64,000 nt of DNA from Ferranicluibacter rubi. Lineage in GTDB: Bacteria > Pseudomonadota > Alphaproteobacteria > Rhizobiales > Rhizobiaceae. Of the stretch, positions 17,964 through 26,220 are shown in pieces (the stretch's first letter is position 1; each line of letters starts with the position of its first letter). Made by a program: the position numbers and the translations under genes. The notes under the pieces are model-generated. The model saw nothing but the letters and a program-made list of their open reading frames with translations, was not told the origin of the DNA and did no database searches. The stretch covers positions 18,632-82,631 of the forward strand of contig NZ_JAANCM010000016.1 of NCBI RefSeq assembly GCF_011603255.1. Direction: 5' to 3'.

Positions 17964-19463
17964 CTATTCCGTGAAGGCTTCGTCGCGTTTGCGACTGATG
18001 CCCGGTGCCAGCACGAGCACAAGAACGACCACGGCGAAAACGAGCAGCGACAGGCTGAGCGGGCTGCGCACGAAGATCGTCGGGTCGCCCTGGCTGATCA
18101 GCATGGCCCGCCGCAGATTTTCCTCCAGCATCGGCCCAAGAATGAAGCCGAGCAGCAGAGGAGCCGGCTCGAAGCGCAGCTTGCTGAGGGCAAAGCCGAC
18201 GAAGCTGAAGCCCGCCATGACGAAAACGTCGAAGACACTGTTGTTGATGCTGTAGGCGCCGATGCAGCAGAAGCCGATGATGGCGGGGAACAGCAGATGG
18301 TAGGGCACCGTCAGCATGCGCACCCACAGGCCGATCAGCGGCAGGTTAAGGATGACGAGCATCAGGTTGCCCGACCACATGGAGACGATCATGCCCCAGA
18401 AGAGAGCCGGCTCGTCGGAAATGACGTTCGGGCCGGGCGTGATACCCTGCAGGATCATCGCACCCACCATCAGCGCCATGACCGGATTGCCGGGAATGCC
18501 GAGCGTCAGCATGGGAATGAACGAGGTCTGCGCGCCGGCATTGTTGGCGGATTCGGGTGCGGCCACGCCTTCGATCGCGCCCTTGCCGAACTGCGCCCGG
18601 TTGGGCGACAGGCGCTTCTCCATCGCATAGGACGCAAAGGACGCGAGCATGGCGCCGCCGCCGGGCAGAACGCCTAGAAACGAGCCGAGCGCCGTGCCGC
18701 GCAGCACCGGGCCGACGATGCGTTTGACGTCGTCCTTCGTCAGCATCAGCCCCGTCACCCGCTTGACGCTGACGGATCGCTCCTGCTCGTTCTCGAGATT
18801 GCGCAGGATCTCGCAGATCCCGAAAATGCCCATGCTGACGGCGACGAAGTTCAGGCCGTCGTAAAGCTCAGGAATGTCGAAGACGTAGCGCGGCGTGCCG
18901 CTCTCCACGTCGGTGCCGACAGTGCCAAGCATCAGCCCGAACACGATCATCGCCATGGCCTTCGGCAGGGAGCCGCTCGCCAGCGCTACCGAGGCGACGA
19001 GCCCGAGCACCATGAGCGAGAAATATTCCGCAGGGCCGAATTTGAGCGCGACGGCCGCAAGCGGCGGAGCGGCCATGGCGAGCAGGATCGTCGCCACCGT
19101 GCCGGCGAAGAAGGAGCCGAGCGCAGCCGTTGCAAGGGCCGCGCCCGCCCGCCCGTTGCGCGCCATCTGGTAGCCGTCGATCGCCGTGACGACGGAGGAG
19201 CTTTCGCCGGGAAGGTTGATGAGGATGGCAGTCGTCGAGCCGCCATACTGGGCGCCGTAGAAGATGCCTGCGAGCATGATGAGCGCGGATTCCGGCGGCA
19301 GGCCGAAGGTGATCGGCAGCAGCATGGCGATGGTCGCGGTCGGCCCAAGGCCGGGAAGCACGCCGATAGCCGTACCGAGCAGACATCCGATGAAGCCGTA
19401 GAGCAGGTTCATCGGCAAGAAGGCCGTCGATGCACCGAGCATGAGGTTCGAGAAGAGATCCAT
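17964..19463 (-). CDS. tctA: Tripartite tricarboxylate transporter, large permease TctA
   Basis: A 499-residue inner-membrane protein with about 10-12 hydrophobic segments and the TctA pattern GCLLGTAIGVLPGLGPTAT near 27-45 and GGSTTAILINLPGE near 74-87. It forms the channel of a secondary uptake system that works with the binding protein TctC. It lies between tctB and the dehydratase on the same strand. Given the neighbouring sugar-acid genes, the substrate is probably an aldarate or aldonate rather than citrate. Confidence 0.92.
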   Translation of the reverse strand: MDLFSNLMLGASTAFLPMNLLYGFIGCLLGTAIGVLPGLGPTATIAMLLPITFGLPPESALIMLAGIFYGAQYGGSTTAILINLPGESSSVVTAIDGYQMARNGRAGAALATAALGSFFAGTVATILLAMAAPPLAAVALKFGPAEYFSLMVLGLVASVALASGSLPKAMAMIVFGLMLGTVGTDVESGTPRYVFDIPELYDGLNFVAVSMGIFGICEILRNLENEQERSVSVKRVTGLMLTKDDVKRIVGPVLRGTALGSFLGVLPGGGAMLASFASYAMEKRLSPNRAQFGKGAIEGVAAPESANNAGAQTSFIPMLTLGIPGNPVMALMVGAMILQGITPGPNVISDEPALFWGMIVSMWSGNLMLVILNLPLIGLWVRMLTVPYHLLFPAIIGFCCIGAYSINNSVFDVFVMAGFSFVGFALSKLRFEPAPLLLGFILGPMLEENLRRAMLISQGDPTIFVRSPLSLSLLVFAVVVLVLVLAPGISRKRDEAFTE

Positions 19464-19499
19464 GAAAAATCCAGTCGGGTTGCCGGTTGCCGGATGACG

Positions 19500-19976
19500 T
19501 CAAACGCTGCCGATGAGGGGGACCCACGGCCCGAAGGGGGCGACAGGCAGCGACAGCAGCCGGGTGAACAGCAGCACCGAACAGACGGAAAGAAACAGGC
19601 CGAGCAGGATTGAGTGCCGCCAGTTCGCATAGCGGCTGGCCGTGGCCACCCCGACGATGAGAAGGAACATGGTGGGCGCCAGACCGAGACCGGCCAGCGC
19701 GAGTCCGAAGCCGACCGGCCCAAGAACGACCAGCACGAAGGCCTTGGCGTTCCACGTCTCCGGCTCGCTGCCGTCCGCCTCGACCACGATCGACTGGACG
19801 GTGATCAACGCGCCGAGCGCGATCAGCAGCAGGCTCAGCACGACCGGGAAATAGCCAGGCCCCATCTGGAACGAATTTCCGACCGTCAGGTCGCGGGCGA
19901 ACCAGATGAAAAGGAGGGCGACGCAGATCATCGTCAGTCCGCCGATGAAGTCGCGGCTGTTTCGTATCTTCAGCAT
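19500..19976 (-). CDS. tctB: Tripartite tricarboxylate transporter, small membrane subunit TctB
   Basis: A 158-residue protein with four predicted membrane segments and the N-terminal pattern RDFIGGLTMICVALLFIWFA, as in TctB proteins. It is 36 bases upstream of tctA and about 60 bases downstream of tctC. TctB sequences are poorly conserved, so the call relies on size, hydrophobicity and position. Confidence 0.85.
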   Translation of the reverse strand: MLKIRNSRDFIGGLTMICVALLFIWFARDLTVGNSFQMGPGYFPVVLSLLLIALGALITVQSIVVEADGSEPETWNAKAFVLVVLGPVGFGLALAGLGLAPTMFLLIVGVATASRYANWRHSILLGLFLSVCSVLLFTRLLSLPVAPFGPWVPLIGSV

Positions 19977-20038
19977 GGATCAGGTCTCGCAGACGAAGGA
20001 TGTTGCCGGCCGGGCGGAGCCTCGGCCGGCAAGACGGA

Positions 20039-21022
20039 TCATTGCAGGGGAACGTTCGCGGCCTGGATGACGCCAGCCCACTTCGCGGTTTCCTTGGCGA
20101 TGAAGTCCTTGAACTCGGTCGACGTGCTGCCGACAGGCGTTACGCCCATCGCCTCAAGCTTCGCCTTCATGGCGGGATCGGCGATGATGGCCTGAACTTC
20201 CTTGCTCAGCTTTTCCACGATCTCCGGCGGCGTGCCGGGAGGAGCGAAAAGGCCGTGCCAGGAGGTCGCCTCGAAGCCGGGAATGACGCTTGCCATGGTC
20301 GGCACGTCGGGCAGAAGGGTGGCCTTGCCGAGGCTCGTCACGGCGAGCGCCCTGACCTTGCCGGCCTTGACCTGCTGCGCGGCCGTCGGGATGTTGTCGA
20401 ACATCATGTCCACATGGCCTGCCACGACATCGAGGATGGCTTGGCTACTGCCCTTGTAGGGAACGTGGGTCATCTTGATGCCGGTCTTGGTTGCCATGAG
20501 TTCACCCGCAAGATGAATGGAGGTGCCGACGCCCGAGGAAGCATAGGTATGCTTGCCCGGCTCGCTCTTCAGGAACGCGATCAGCTCCTCAACGGTGGTC
20601 GCCTTGATCTTGTCCGGGTTGACCACCAGCACGTTCGGCAGGCTGGCAATCAGCGAGATCGGCTCGAAGCCCTTTTCCTTGCTGTAGGGCAAGGTCTTGT
20701 AGAGCGTCTGGTTGATGGCATTCGAGCTCACCGTGCCCATGCCGATCGTGTAGCCATCGGGCTTGGAGCGGGCTAGATCACCCAGGCCGATATTGCCGCC
20801 AGCTCCGGGCTTGTTTTCCACGATGAACCGCTGGCCCAGCCGCTTGTCCAACTGCTCGGCCACCAAGCGGCCGAACGTGTCGGTGTTGCCGCCCGCCGCG
20901 AAGGGGACGACCACGGTCACGGTCTTGGATGGATAGACGTCGGCCGCGCGGCCGGGGCCGCCCCCCGCTGCGACAAGCGCCGCGGCAACGGCTGCAAGTG
21001 TCATTACCCGCTTGAAGTTCAT
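20039..21022 (-). CDS. tctC: Tripartite tricarboxylate transporter, binding protein TctC (Bug family)
   Basis: A 327-residue periplasmic receptor. The signal peptide is about residues 1-26 (MNFKRVMTLAAVAAALVAAG, cut after GRA), followed by the Bug-family start YPSKTVTVVVPFAAGG and the conserved ENKPGAGGNIG near 80. It is the first gene of the minus-strand operon tctC-tctB-tctA-dehydratase-rraA, transcribed away from the LacI-type regulator. It should capture the sugar acid and deliver it to TctAB. Confidence 0.92.
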   Translation of the reverse strand: MNFKRVMTLAAVAAALVAAGGGPGRAADVYPSKTVTVVVPFAAGGNTDTFGRLVAEQLDKRLGQRFIVENKPGAGGNIGLGDLARSKPDGYTIGMGTVSSNAINQTLYKTLPYSKEKGFEPISLIASLPNVLVVNPDKIKATTVEELIAFLKSEPGKHTYASSGVGTSIHLAGELMATKTGIKMTHVPYKGSSQAILDVVAGHVDMMFDNIPTAAQQVKAGKVRALAVTSLGKATLLPDVPTMASVIPGFEATSWHGLFAPPGTPPEIVEKLSKEVQAIIADPAMKAKLEAMGVTPVGSTSTEFKDFIAKETAKWAGVIQAANVPLQ

Positions 21023-21095
21023 GCTGTCTCCTCCCTATGCGTGGCTGTCGCCAGCTCTCGAAACATCATCTCGTCCGGATCCTCCTCCGGCTGAA

Positions 21096-21111
21096 ATGAA
21101 AGCGCTTCCAT
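21096..21111. promoter_or_regulatory. LacI-type operator upstream of tctC
   Basis: ATGAAAGCGCTTCCAT is a 16-bp palindrome with one mismatched pair around AAGCGCTT, the classic core of LacI/GntR-family operators. It lies between the divergent tctC operon and the LacI-type gene, about 75 bases before the tctC start, so it is probably where that regulator represses uptake and catabolism. Confidence 0.7.
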
Positions 21112-21223
21112 TCTACGCCCGCATGTATTCGCCGCAAGTTGCGAACAAAAATTAATTATACAATAGAGTCATAAGCTTGATGATTTTCAGTGAATCCTGC
21201 CTGATGGCACTCTTGATCATCTG

Positions 21224-21248
21224 CAAAATGAAAGCGTAAATCATTTTG
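21224..21248. promoter_or_regulatory. Inverted repeat before the lacI-type gene
   Basis: CAAAATGA (21224-21231) and TCATTTTG (21241-21248) are a perfect 8-bp inverted repeat with a 9-base centre that includes GAAAGCG, a half-match to the upstream operator. It lies immediately before the ribosome binding site of the regulator. Possible autoregulatory site. Confidence 0.45.
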
Positions 21249-21261
21249 ACGGGAGGAACTC

Positions 21262-22287
21262 ATGACGGATCCGGTGAAGAGCAGGCAGGCCCCGACGCGC
21301 GGACCGGTGACGCTGGCTGACATCGCGCGGCTGGCGAACGTGTCGCCCGTCACCGTCTCGCGGGCCATCAACACGCCGGCCCTCGTGAAGCCGCGAACAC
21401 TGGAGGCGATCGAACGCGTCATCGCGCGAACCGGCTACGTTCCCAATCTGCTTGCCGGCGGTCTCGCCTCGCGCAGGACCAAGCTGATCGCCGCAATCGT
21501 TCCCGCGGTCTCCAGCACAATCTTTGCCGAAACCATCGAGGGCCTCAACACAGAGCTCGTCGCAGCGGGGTATCAGCTGCTGCTCGGCCTCAGCGGCTAT
21601 GACCCGCGGCGGGAGCTAGAGCTGACGCGCGCAATTCTGGCCCGCCGCCCCGACGGCATCATCCTGACGGGGATCACGCATCTCAAGGAAACACGCGCCA
21701 TGCTGACGGGCGCCGGGCTGCCGATCGTCGAGATCTGGGATTCCACGCCGTCACCGCTCGACACGGCGGTCGGATTCTCTCACGCGGCCGTGGGCATGCT
21801 GGTTGCAGACCACCTGCTGCGCAAGGGCTACGACCGGTATGCACAGGTCGGCGCGAACGACCCCCGGGCCGTGCAGCGCCGGGACGGCTTTGTCCATCGC
21901 CTCGCCGGCATTGCCAAGGTGGAGCTCCCCGATCTCGAGATGAGTTCCCCGTCGACCTTCCGGGACGGACGGCAGGCGATGGCGCAGCTTCTCGATCGCG
22001 GCGGCGGCACGCTCGGCGTTTTCTGCTCGTCGGATGTGGTGGCCCATGGGGCTCTCGCCGAAGCCTATGCACGCGGATGCCGCATGCCGGGAGACCTCGC
22101 CATCGTCGGGTTCGGCGATTTCGATTTTGCGGCCCACACCCATCCGCCGCTGACCACCGTGCGGATCGATCGCCGCGACATCGGCACGAAGGCGGCGCAA
22201 TCGATCCTGCGCAAGATCGCGGGCGACGAGACCGTCGAGGCGATGATCAACGTCGATTTCCATATCGTGATGCGTGGCACGGCCTGA
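21262..22287 (+). CDS. LacI-family transcriptional regulator
   Basis: A 341-residue repressor. The helix-turn-helix is at about 17-38 (TLADIARLANVSPVTVSRAI) and is followed by a periplasmic-binding-like effector domain. The sequence is closest in style to the GntR gluconate repressor subgroup. GGGAGG precedes the ATG. It is divergent to the tct operon and convergent with the talarate/galactarate dehydratase gene, and is expected to respond to a sugar acid. Confidence 0.92.
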   Translation: MTDPVKSRQAPTRGPVTLADIARLANVSPVTVSRAINTPALVKPRTLEAIERVIARTGYVPNLLAGGLASRRTKLIAAIVPAVSSTIFAETIEGLNTELVAAGYQLLLGLSGYDPRRELELTRAILARRPDGIILTGITHLKETRAMLTGAGLPIVEIWDSTPSPLDTAVGFSHAAVGMLVADHLLRKGYDRYAQVGANDPRAVQRRDGFVHRLAGIAKVELPDLEMSSPSTFRDGRQAMAQLLDRGGGTLGVFCSSDVVAHGALAEAYARGCRMPGDLAIVGFGDFDFAAHTHPPLTTVRIDRRDIGTKAAQSILRKIAGDETVEAMINVDFHIVMRGTA

Positions 22288-22296
22288 GGTGCGGCG

Positions 22297-23466
22297 CTAC
22301 GGCCGCTTCCCGAACTCGGCCTGCGCCCTCGTCCATCGATGGGCCTGTTCGGACAGCGTGATACCGAGACCCGGGCGGGTCGGCACGATCATCCGGCCGT
22401 TTTCGATTTCCAGATGCTCGTTGAAAAGCGGGTCGAGCCAGTCGAAATGCTCTACCCAGGGCTCCAGCTCGTAGGCCGCCGCAAGATGAAGATGGATCTC
22501 CATCGCGAAATGTGGGGCCAGTTGCAGCTTCTTTGCTTCCGCGAACGCGCAGATCTTCAGGAACTGGGTGATGCCACCCACGCGCGGCGCATCGGGCTGG
22601 ATGAAATCGACGGCGTTGTTGTTGATGAGCGCCACATGTTCCAGCGCGCTGGCCAGCATCTCGCCGGTTGCGATGGGGGTGTCGAGTTGCGCGGCGAGCA
22701 TCGCATGCCCCTCGACGTCATAAGCATCCAGCGGCTCCTCGATCCAGGTCAGCATGTAGGGCTCCATCATCCGGCCGAAACGCATGGCCGCCGGCCGGTC
22801 CCATTGCTGGTTCGCATCGACCATCATCGCCGCCCGACCGCCGATGCGCTCGTGCACCGCCGCTACGCGCTGCGCGTCGATCGCCATGTCGGGCTGGCCG
22901 ACCTTGATCTTTATGCCGCCGATGTCCGCGCCGATCGACTGCTCGACATTGTCGAGCACCTCTTCGATGGGCGAGGACAGAAAACCGCCCGACGTGTTGT
23001 AGCAGCGCACGGAATCGCGGTGGGCGCCAAGCAGCTTGGCGAGCGGAAGACCGGCGCGCTTGGCCTTCAGGTCCCAGAGGGCGATGTCAAAAGCGGCGAT
23101 GGCCTGGACGGCGAGACCGCTGCGCCCAACCGAAGCGCCGGCCCAGCTGAGCTTGATCCAGAGCTTGGCGATGTCGTTCGGATCCTCGCCGATGAGGACG
23201 TTGGCGATCTCGCACGCATGCGCATACTGGCCCGGACCGCCCGCCCGCTTCGAATAGCTGAACCCGATACCGCTGTGGCCCTCAGTCGTTTCGATTTCCG
23301 CAAACAGAAAGGCGACCTCGGTCAAAGGCTTCTGCCGGCCGGTCAGCACCTTCGCGTCGCTGATCGGCGTTTTCAACGGCAGGAAGATCGATGACAGCCG
23401 GATCCAGGCAATGCTGTCCGGGCTGGCGTCTTGTTGCCGAGAAACGGTCTTGGCTATCGTGTCCAT
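22297..23466 (-). CDS. L-talarate/galactarate dehydratase, enolase superfamily
   Basis: A 389-residue member of the mandelate racemase group, strongly resembling Salmonella L-talarate/galactarate dehydratase as I recall it: segments TPISDAKVLTGRQKPLTEVA (about 33-52), GFSYSKRAGG, WAGASVGRSG, GGIKIKVGQP (catalytic Lys-x-Lys), MMVDANQQWD, WIEEPLDAYD and TGEML. It would dehydrate galactarate or L-talarate to 5-keto-4-deoxyglucarate. ATG 23466 (AGGTG upstream) gives a family-like start. An earlier ATG at 23520 lacks a ribosome site. It faces a LysR gene across about 100 bases. Confidence 0.9.
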   Translation of the reverse strand: MDTIAKTVSRQQDASPDSIAWIRLSSIFLPLKTPISDAKVLTGRQKPLTEVAFLFAEIETTEGHSGIGFSYSKRAGGPGQYAHACEIANVLIGEDPNDIAKLWIKLSWAGASVGRSGLAVQAIAAFDIALWDLKAKRAGLPLAKLLGAHRDSVRCYNTSGGFLSSPIEEVLDNVEQSIGADIGGIKIKVGQPDMAIDAQRVAAVHERIGGRAAMMVDANQQWDRPAAMRFGRMMEPYMLTWIEEPLDAYDVEGHAMLAAQLDTPIATGEMLASALEHVALINNNAVDFIQPDAPRVGGITQFLKICAFAEAKKLQLAPHFAMEIHLHLAAAYELEPWVEHFDWLDPLFNEHLEIENGRMIVPTRPGLGITLSEQAHRWTRAQAEFGKRP

Positions 23467-23568
23467 CGTTCGCGCACCTGATGTTTTGTTGGTCCCTTGA
23501 CGAATACCGCTCCGATCCATCTAAGTCCAAATCGAATATTGTCGGTTATCTATTCAGGAATTGAATGA

Positions 23569-24480
23569 ATGCTGGACATGACGCATGTCAGATCCTTCAT
23601 CGTTCTGGCGTCCGAACTGAACTTCAGCAGGGCAGCCCGCCGGTTGAACATGACGCAGCCGCCGCTCAGCCGCCAGATCCGGCTGCTGGAGGAGCAGCTT
23701 GACGTGTCGCTCTTCGAGCGCAGCAGCCGGCGCGTGGCCCTGACGCCGGCAGGCCTTACCTTCCTGCACGAGGCGCAGAAGCTTCTGGCGCAGGGCGAGG
23801 CCGCGATGACGGCGGCAAGACGCGCGGCGCGCGGTAGCGCGGGATCGGTGCGGGTCGCGTTCGTCGGTGCGGCGACCTACACGTTTCTCCCCGATTTCAT
23901 CGCGAGAGCGCGCACGGCCGCGCCGCAGATCGAGCTGGAGCTGGTGCAGATGGAAACCGCCGAGCAGTTGAAGGCCATCAACGAGGGCCAGGTCGATCTC
24001 GGCTTCTCACGGCCGCTGAACGGGCAGCACCGTCTCGCCAGCCTTTGCGTTGCCCGTGAAGCGATGATACTAGCGATACCAAGGACCCATCCGCTGGCAG
24101 CCCATCGGCGTTTGCGCCCTGATATCCTGAACGGAGAGCCCTTCATCATGTTTTCGCCGCAGGCGCGCTACCTGCACGACATGCTGACGCTTATGATCGC
24201 CGAACACCGCATTGAACCGCGAATCGTTCAAAGTATGACGCATTCGCAAGCGATTCTCTCCCTTGTAAGTGCCGGCATCGGACTGGCGATCGTACCGGCT
24301 GGAACGCAAAATGCCTGCTCCAACGAAGTGATCTTTAGGCCGCTTGACCTGCGCGACGACTGTGTTGCCGAACTTCACATGATCTGGAGCGCCGACAATC
24401 GCAATCCCCTGTTAACGGATTTGCGCGAGATAGCTGGCGCCGGGCATGCAAATACGAAAACGAGAAAACTGACGCCTTGA
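23569..24480 (+). CDS. LysR-family regulator beside the talarate dehydratase gene
   Basis: A 303-residue LysR protein: winged helix at about 1-65 (NFSRAARRLNMTQPPLSRQI) and a LysR substrate domain. AGGAA eight bases upstream supports ATG 23569. It is divergent from the talarate/galactarate dehydratase gene, so it probably controls that gene, giving the sugar-acid island two independent regulators (LacI type and LysR type). The subgroup with this N-terminus often controls aromatic or sugar-acid catabolism. Confidence 0.9.
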   Translation: MLDMTHVRSFIVLASELNFSRAARRLNMTQPPLSRQIRLLEEQLDVSLFERSSRRVALTPAGLTFLHEAQKLLAQGEAAMTAARRAARGSAGSVRVAFVGAATYTFLPDFIARARTAAPQIELELVQMETAEQLKAINEGQVDLGFSRPLNGQHRLASLCVAREAMILAIPRTHPLAAHRRLRPDILNGEPFIMFSPQARYLHDMLTLMIAEHRIEPRIVQSMTHSQAILSLVSAGIGLAIVPAGTQNACSNEVIFRPLDLRDDCVAELHMIWSADNRNPLLTDLREIAGAGHANTKTRKLTP

Positions 24481-24810
24481 AATAAATCGAATAGCAGGTA
24501 CGGACAAATCGCATCCGTTCCTGGGAAGACCGGCCTGTAGCATGCGGGATGAATTTGAAATCGCTTCCAAAATCAGCCCGACATTACCACCGTTCAGCCG
24601 CAGCCTTCGGGACGGAGCAGCATACGATATCGCTAATTATCAAGAGGCCGGAAAGCAGCGTTCAGCAGGGCATCATCCTAGAGCCCGGGCTTCACATTTT
24701 CCGACGAGAAGGCGTTTGAGGACGCATGTCAAGGCAATCCTTCCGTCGGAGATTCCGTCAAATGCGTGTTGATTATTTCACCAGCCGTTCAATCCTTGGC
24801 ATGTAGCCGT
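24481..24810. other. Gene-free stretch
   Basis: About 330 bases between the LysR gene and the diguanylate cyclase. No convincing gene, repeat or RNA was seen. Confidence 0.4.
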
Positions 24811-24833
24811 CATCCTGTCTCTTAAACAGGATG
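24811..24833 (+). promoter_or_regulatory. Hairpin covering the ribosome binding site of the diguanylate cyclase
   Basis: CATCCTGT (24811-24818) and ACAGGATG (24826-24833) are a perfect 8-bp inverted repeat with a 7-base loop. The right arm contains the AGGA ribosome binding site that ends five bases before the ATG at 24838, so folding would hide the site. Confidence 0.55.
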
Positions 24834-24837
24834 CCGT

Positions 24838-26043
24838 ATGCCGGATTTCTTCACGCTGTTCGTTGTCGTCCTGCTCCTCAGCCTTTCGCATTGCGTACTA
24901 TGGGGCATGCTCGCCTACCGGTATAGGGATCTGCATGCTGCGCGTTACTGGCTCGCCGGAAGCGCCGCTGGCGTCGTTGGCGGGATCGCACTTTCTCTTC
25001 AAGGTCAGAGTGGCCTCCTCGCGAACACAGTAGCGGGCAACGGCTTTATCATTCTTGGCTTCTACCTCAACTGGTGTGGTTCGCGTCTCTTTCACGGCGA
25101 TACCGTTCAAGGTGTGAGGACCTCCATCTTGGTCGTCATAAGCATTCTGGTAATGCTCGCGACATTTCACGCGTGGTATGGCCGCAATCCTGTCTACACG
25201 CTGGCTCAGTCGATCCCGCTGGCACTAGCGGCCAGCTATCTTCTGCGTAGACACCGCAGGGATCTTGGAGCGGTTTTTGCCGCCATAGCAATGGGGGCGG
25301 GCGTGTTGTCCCACAGTGTCATCGCTGGGGGCAACCTGCTCATCGTGACTGGCATTAGGCCTGACCTCCAGCTTTATCAGGTCGCATCGATTGACCTTCT
25401 GGTCTTCCTGTTCGCCTCGGTCATCTGGAACTTCGGGTTTCTTCTCTCAGCCGTCGAGCACTTGCGCTCACAAGTCGAGCGGTTGGCAAACCAGGATGAG
25501 TTAACGGGGATCGCCAATCGCAGAATGTTTATGACGTGTCTGAGCAGGACCTGTGCTCATGCCGGCGCCGGACACAATTTCAGCCTGCTCTTGTTCGATC
25601 TCGATCGGTTCAAGGCGATCAACGATAAACATGGGCACGCGGCGGGCGACGCAGCACTGAAGCACGTTGTTGAGGTGATCATGGGGCAGTTGCGAAACGG
25701 CGAAGTCTTTGCCCGCCTTGGCGGAGACGAATTCGGTCTATTGCTCCCCCAAACAAGCGCACACGACGCAGCAACCGTTGCAGTTCGCATCGTTAGCGCA
25801 GTTCAGGGCACACCGGTGCGATGGAATGCCATGCGACTGCCTGTCACGGTAAGCATCGGCGTTGTTACGCAAAATCAATCTTCTGCCACACCTGAAACCC
25901 TGTTGGAGAATGCTGACAGCGCGCTCTATGAGACGAAACGCCGGGGTCGGAACGGCTACACAGCGTTTGGCTCGACGTCTATCGCCTCCAACATCATTCA
26001 TCTCTCAGATTTTTCAGAGTCTGGATCTGTCTTGAGGTCCTAA
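24838..26043 (+). CDS. Membrane-bound diguanylate cyclase (GGDEF)
   Basis: A 401-residue protein with about six membrane helices in the first 205 residues and a GGDEF domain at about 215-385. The active-site loop RLGGDEFGLLLP is intact near 294-305, and the DLDRFKAINDKHGHAAGD metal and substrate segment is present, so it should make c-di-GMP from two GTP. No RxxD inhibitory site is obvious immediately before GGDEF. The membrane part resembles the unnamed sensor regions of rhizobial cyclases. It lies about 180 bases before a GGDEF-EAL gene, suggesting related control. Confidence 0.9.
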   Translation: MPDFFTLFVVVLLLSLSHCVLWGMLAYRYRDLHAARYWLAGSAAGVVGGIALSLQGQSGLLANTVAGNGFIILGFYLNWCGSRLFHGDTVQGVRTSILVVISILVMLATFHAWYGRNPVYTLAQSIPLALAASYLLRRHRRDLGAVFAAIAMGAGVLSHSVIAGGNLLIVTGIRPDLQLYQVASIDLLVFLFASVIWNFGFLLSAVEHLRSQVERLANQDELTGIANRRMFMTCLSRTCAHAGAGHNFSLLLFDLDRFKAINDKHGHAAGDAALKHVVEVIMGQLRNGEVFARLGGDEFGLLLPQTSAHDAATVAVRIVSAVQGTPVRWNAMRLPVTVSIGVVTQNQSSATPETLLENADSALYETKRRGRNGYTAFGSTSIASNIIHLSDFSESGSVLRS

Positions 26044-26220
26044 TTCCGATCTACTGTTTCCGAGCACCTGGCGTCCGCCGGGTATGCTGGTTGATTCCAG
26101 GTCGCAGGCGAGCATTCCCCTGCTGCAGTAACCATTTATTCAGGATGCTTTTAATTCAGTGGGGTAGTTAACGTTGCAACCTCATCGCTATGCTACCTTC
26201 CATTGGGGAAAGGAGCAGCC

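Noticed and set aside
16159..18255. Long plus-strand open frame opposite the IlvD/Edd dehydratase
   Set aside because: It is a His/Arg-rich shadow of the real minus-strand dehydratase gene, with no domains and no ribosome site.
22339..23394. Plus-strand open frame opposite the talarate dehydratase
   Set aside because: Shadow of the enolase-superfamily gene, which has clear family motifs on the minus strand.
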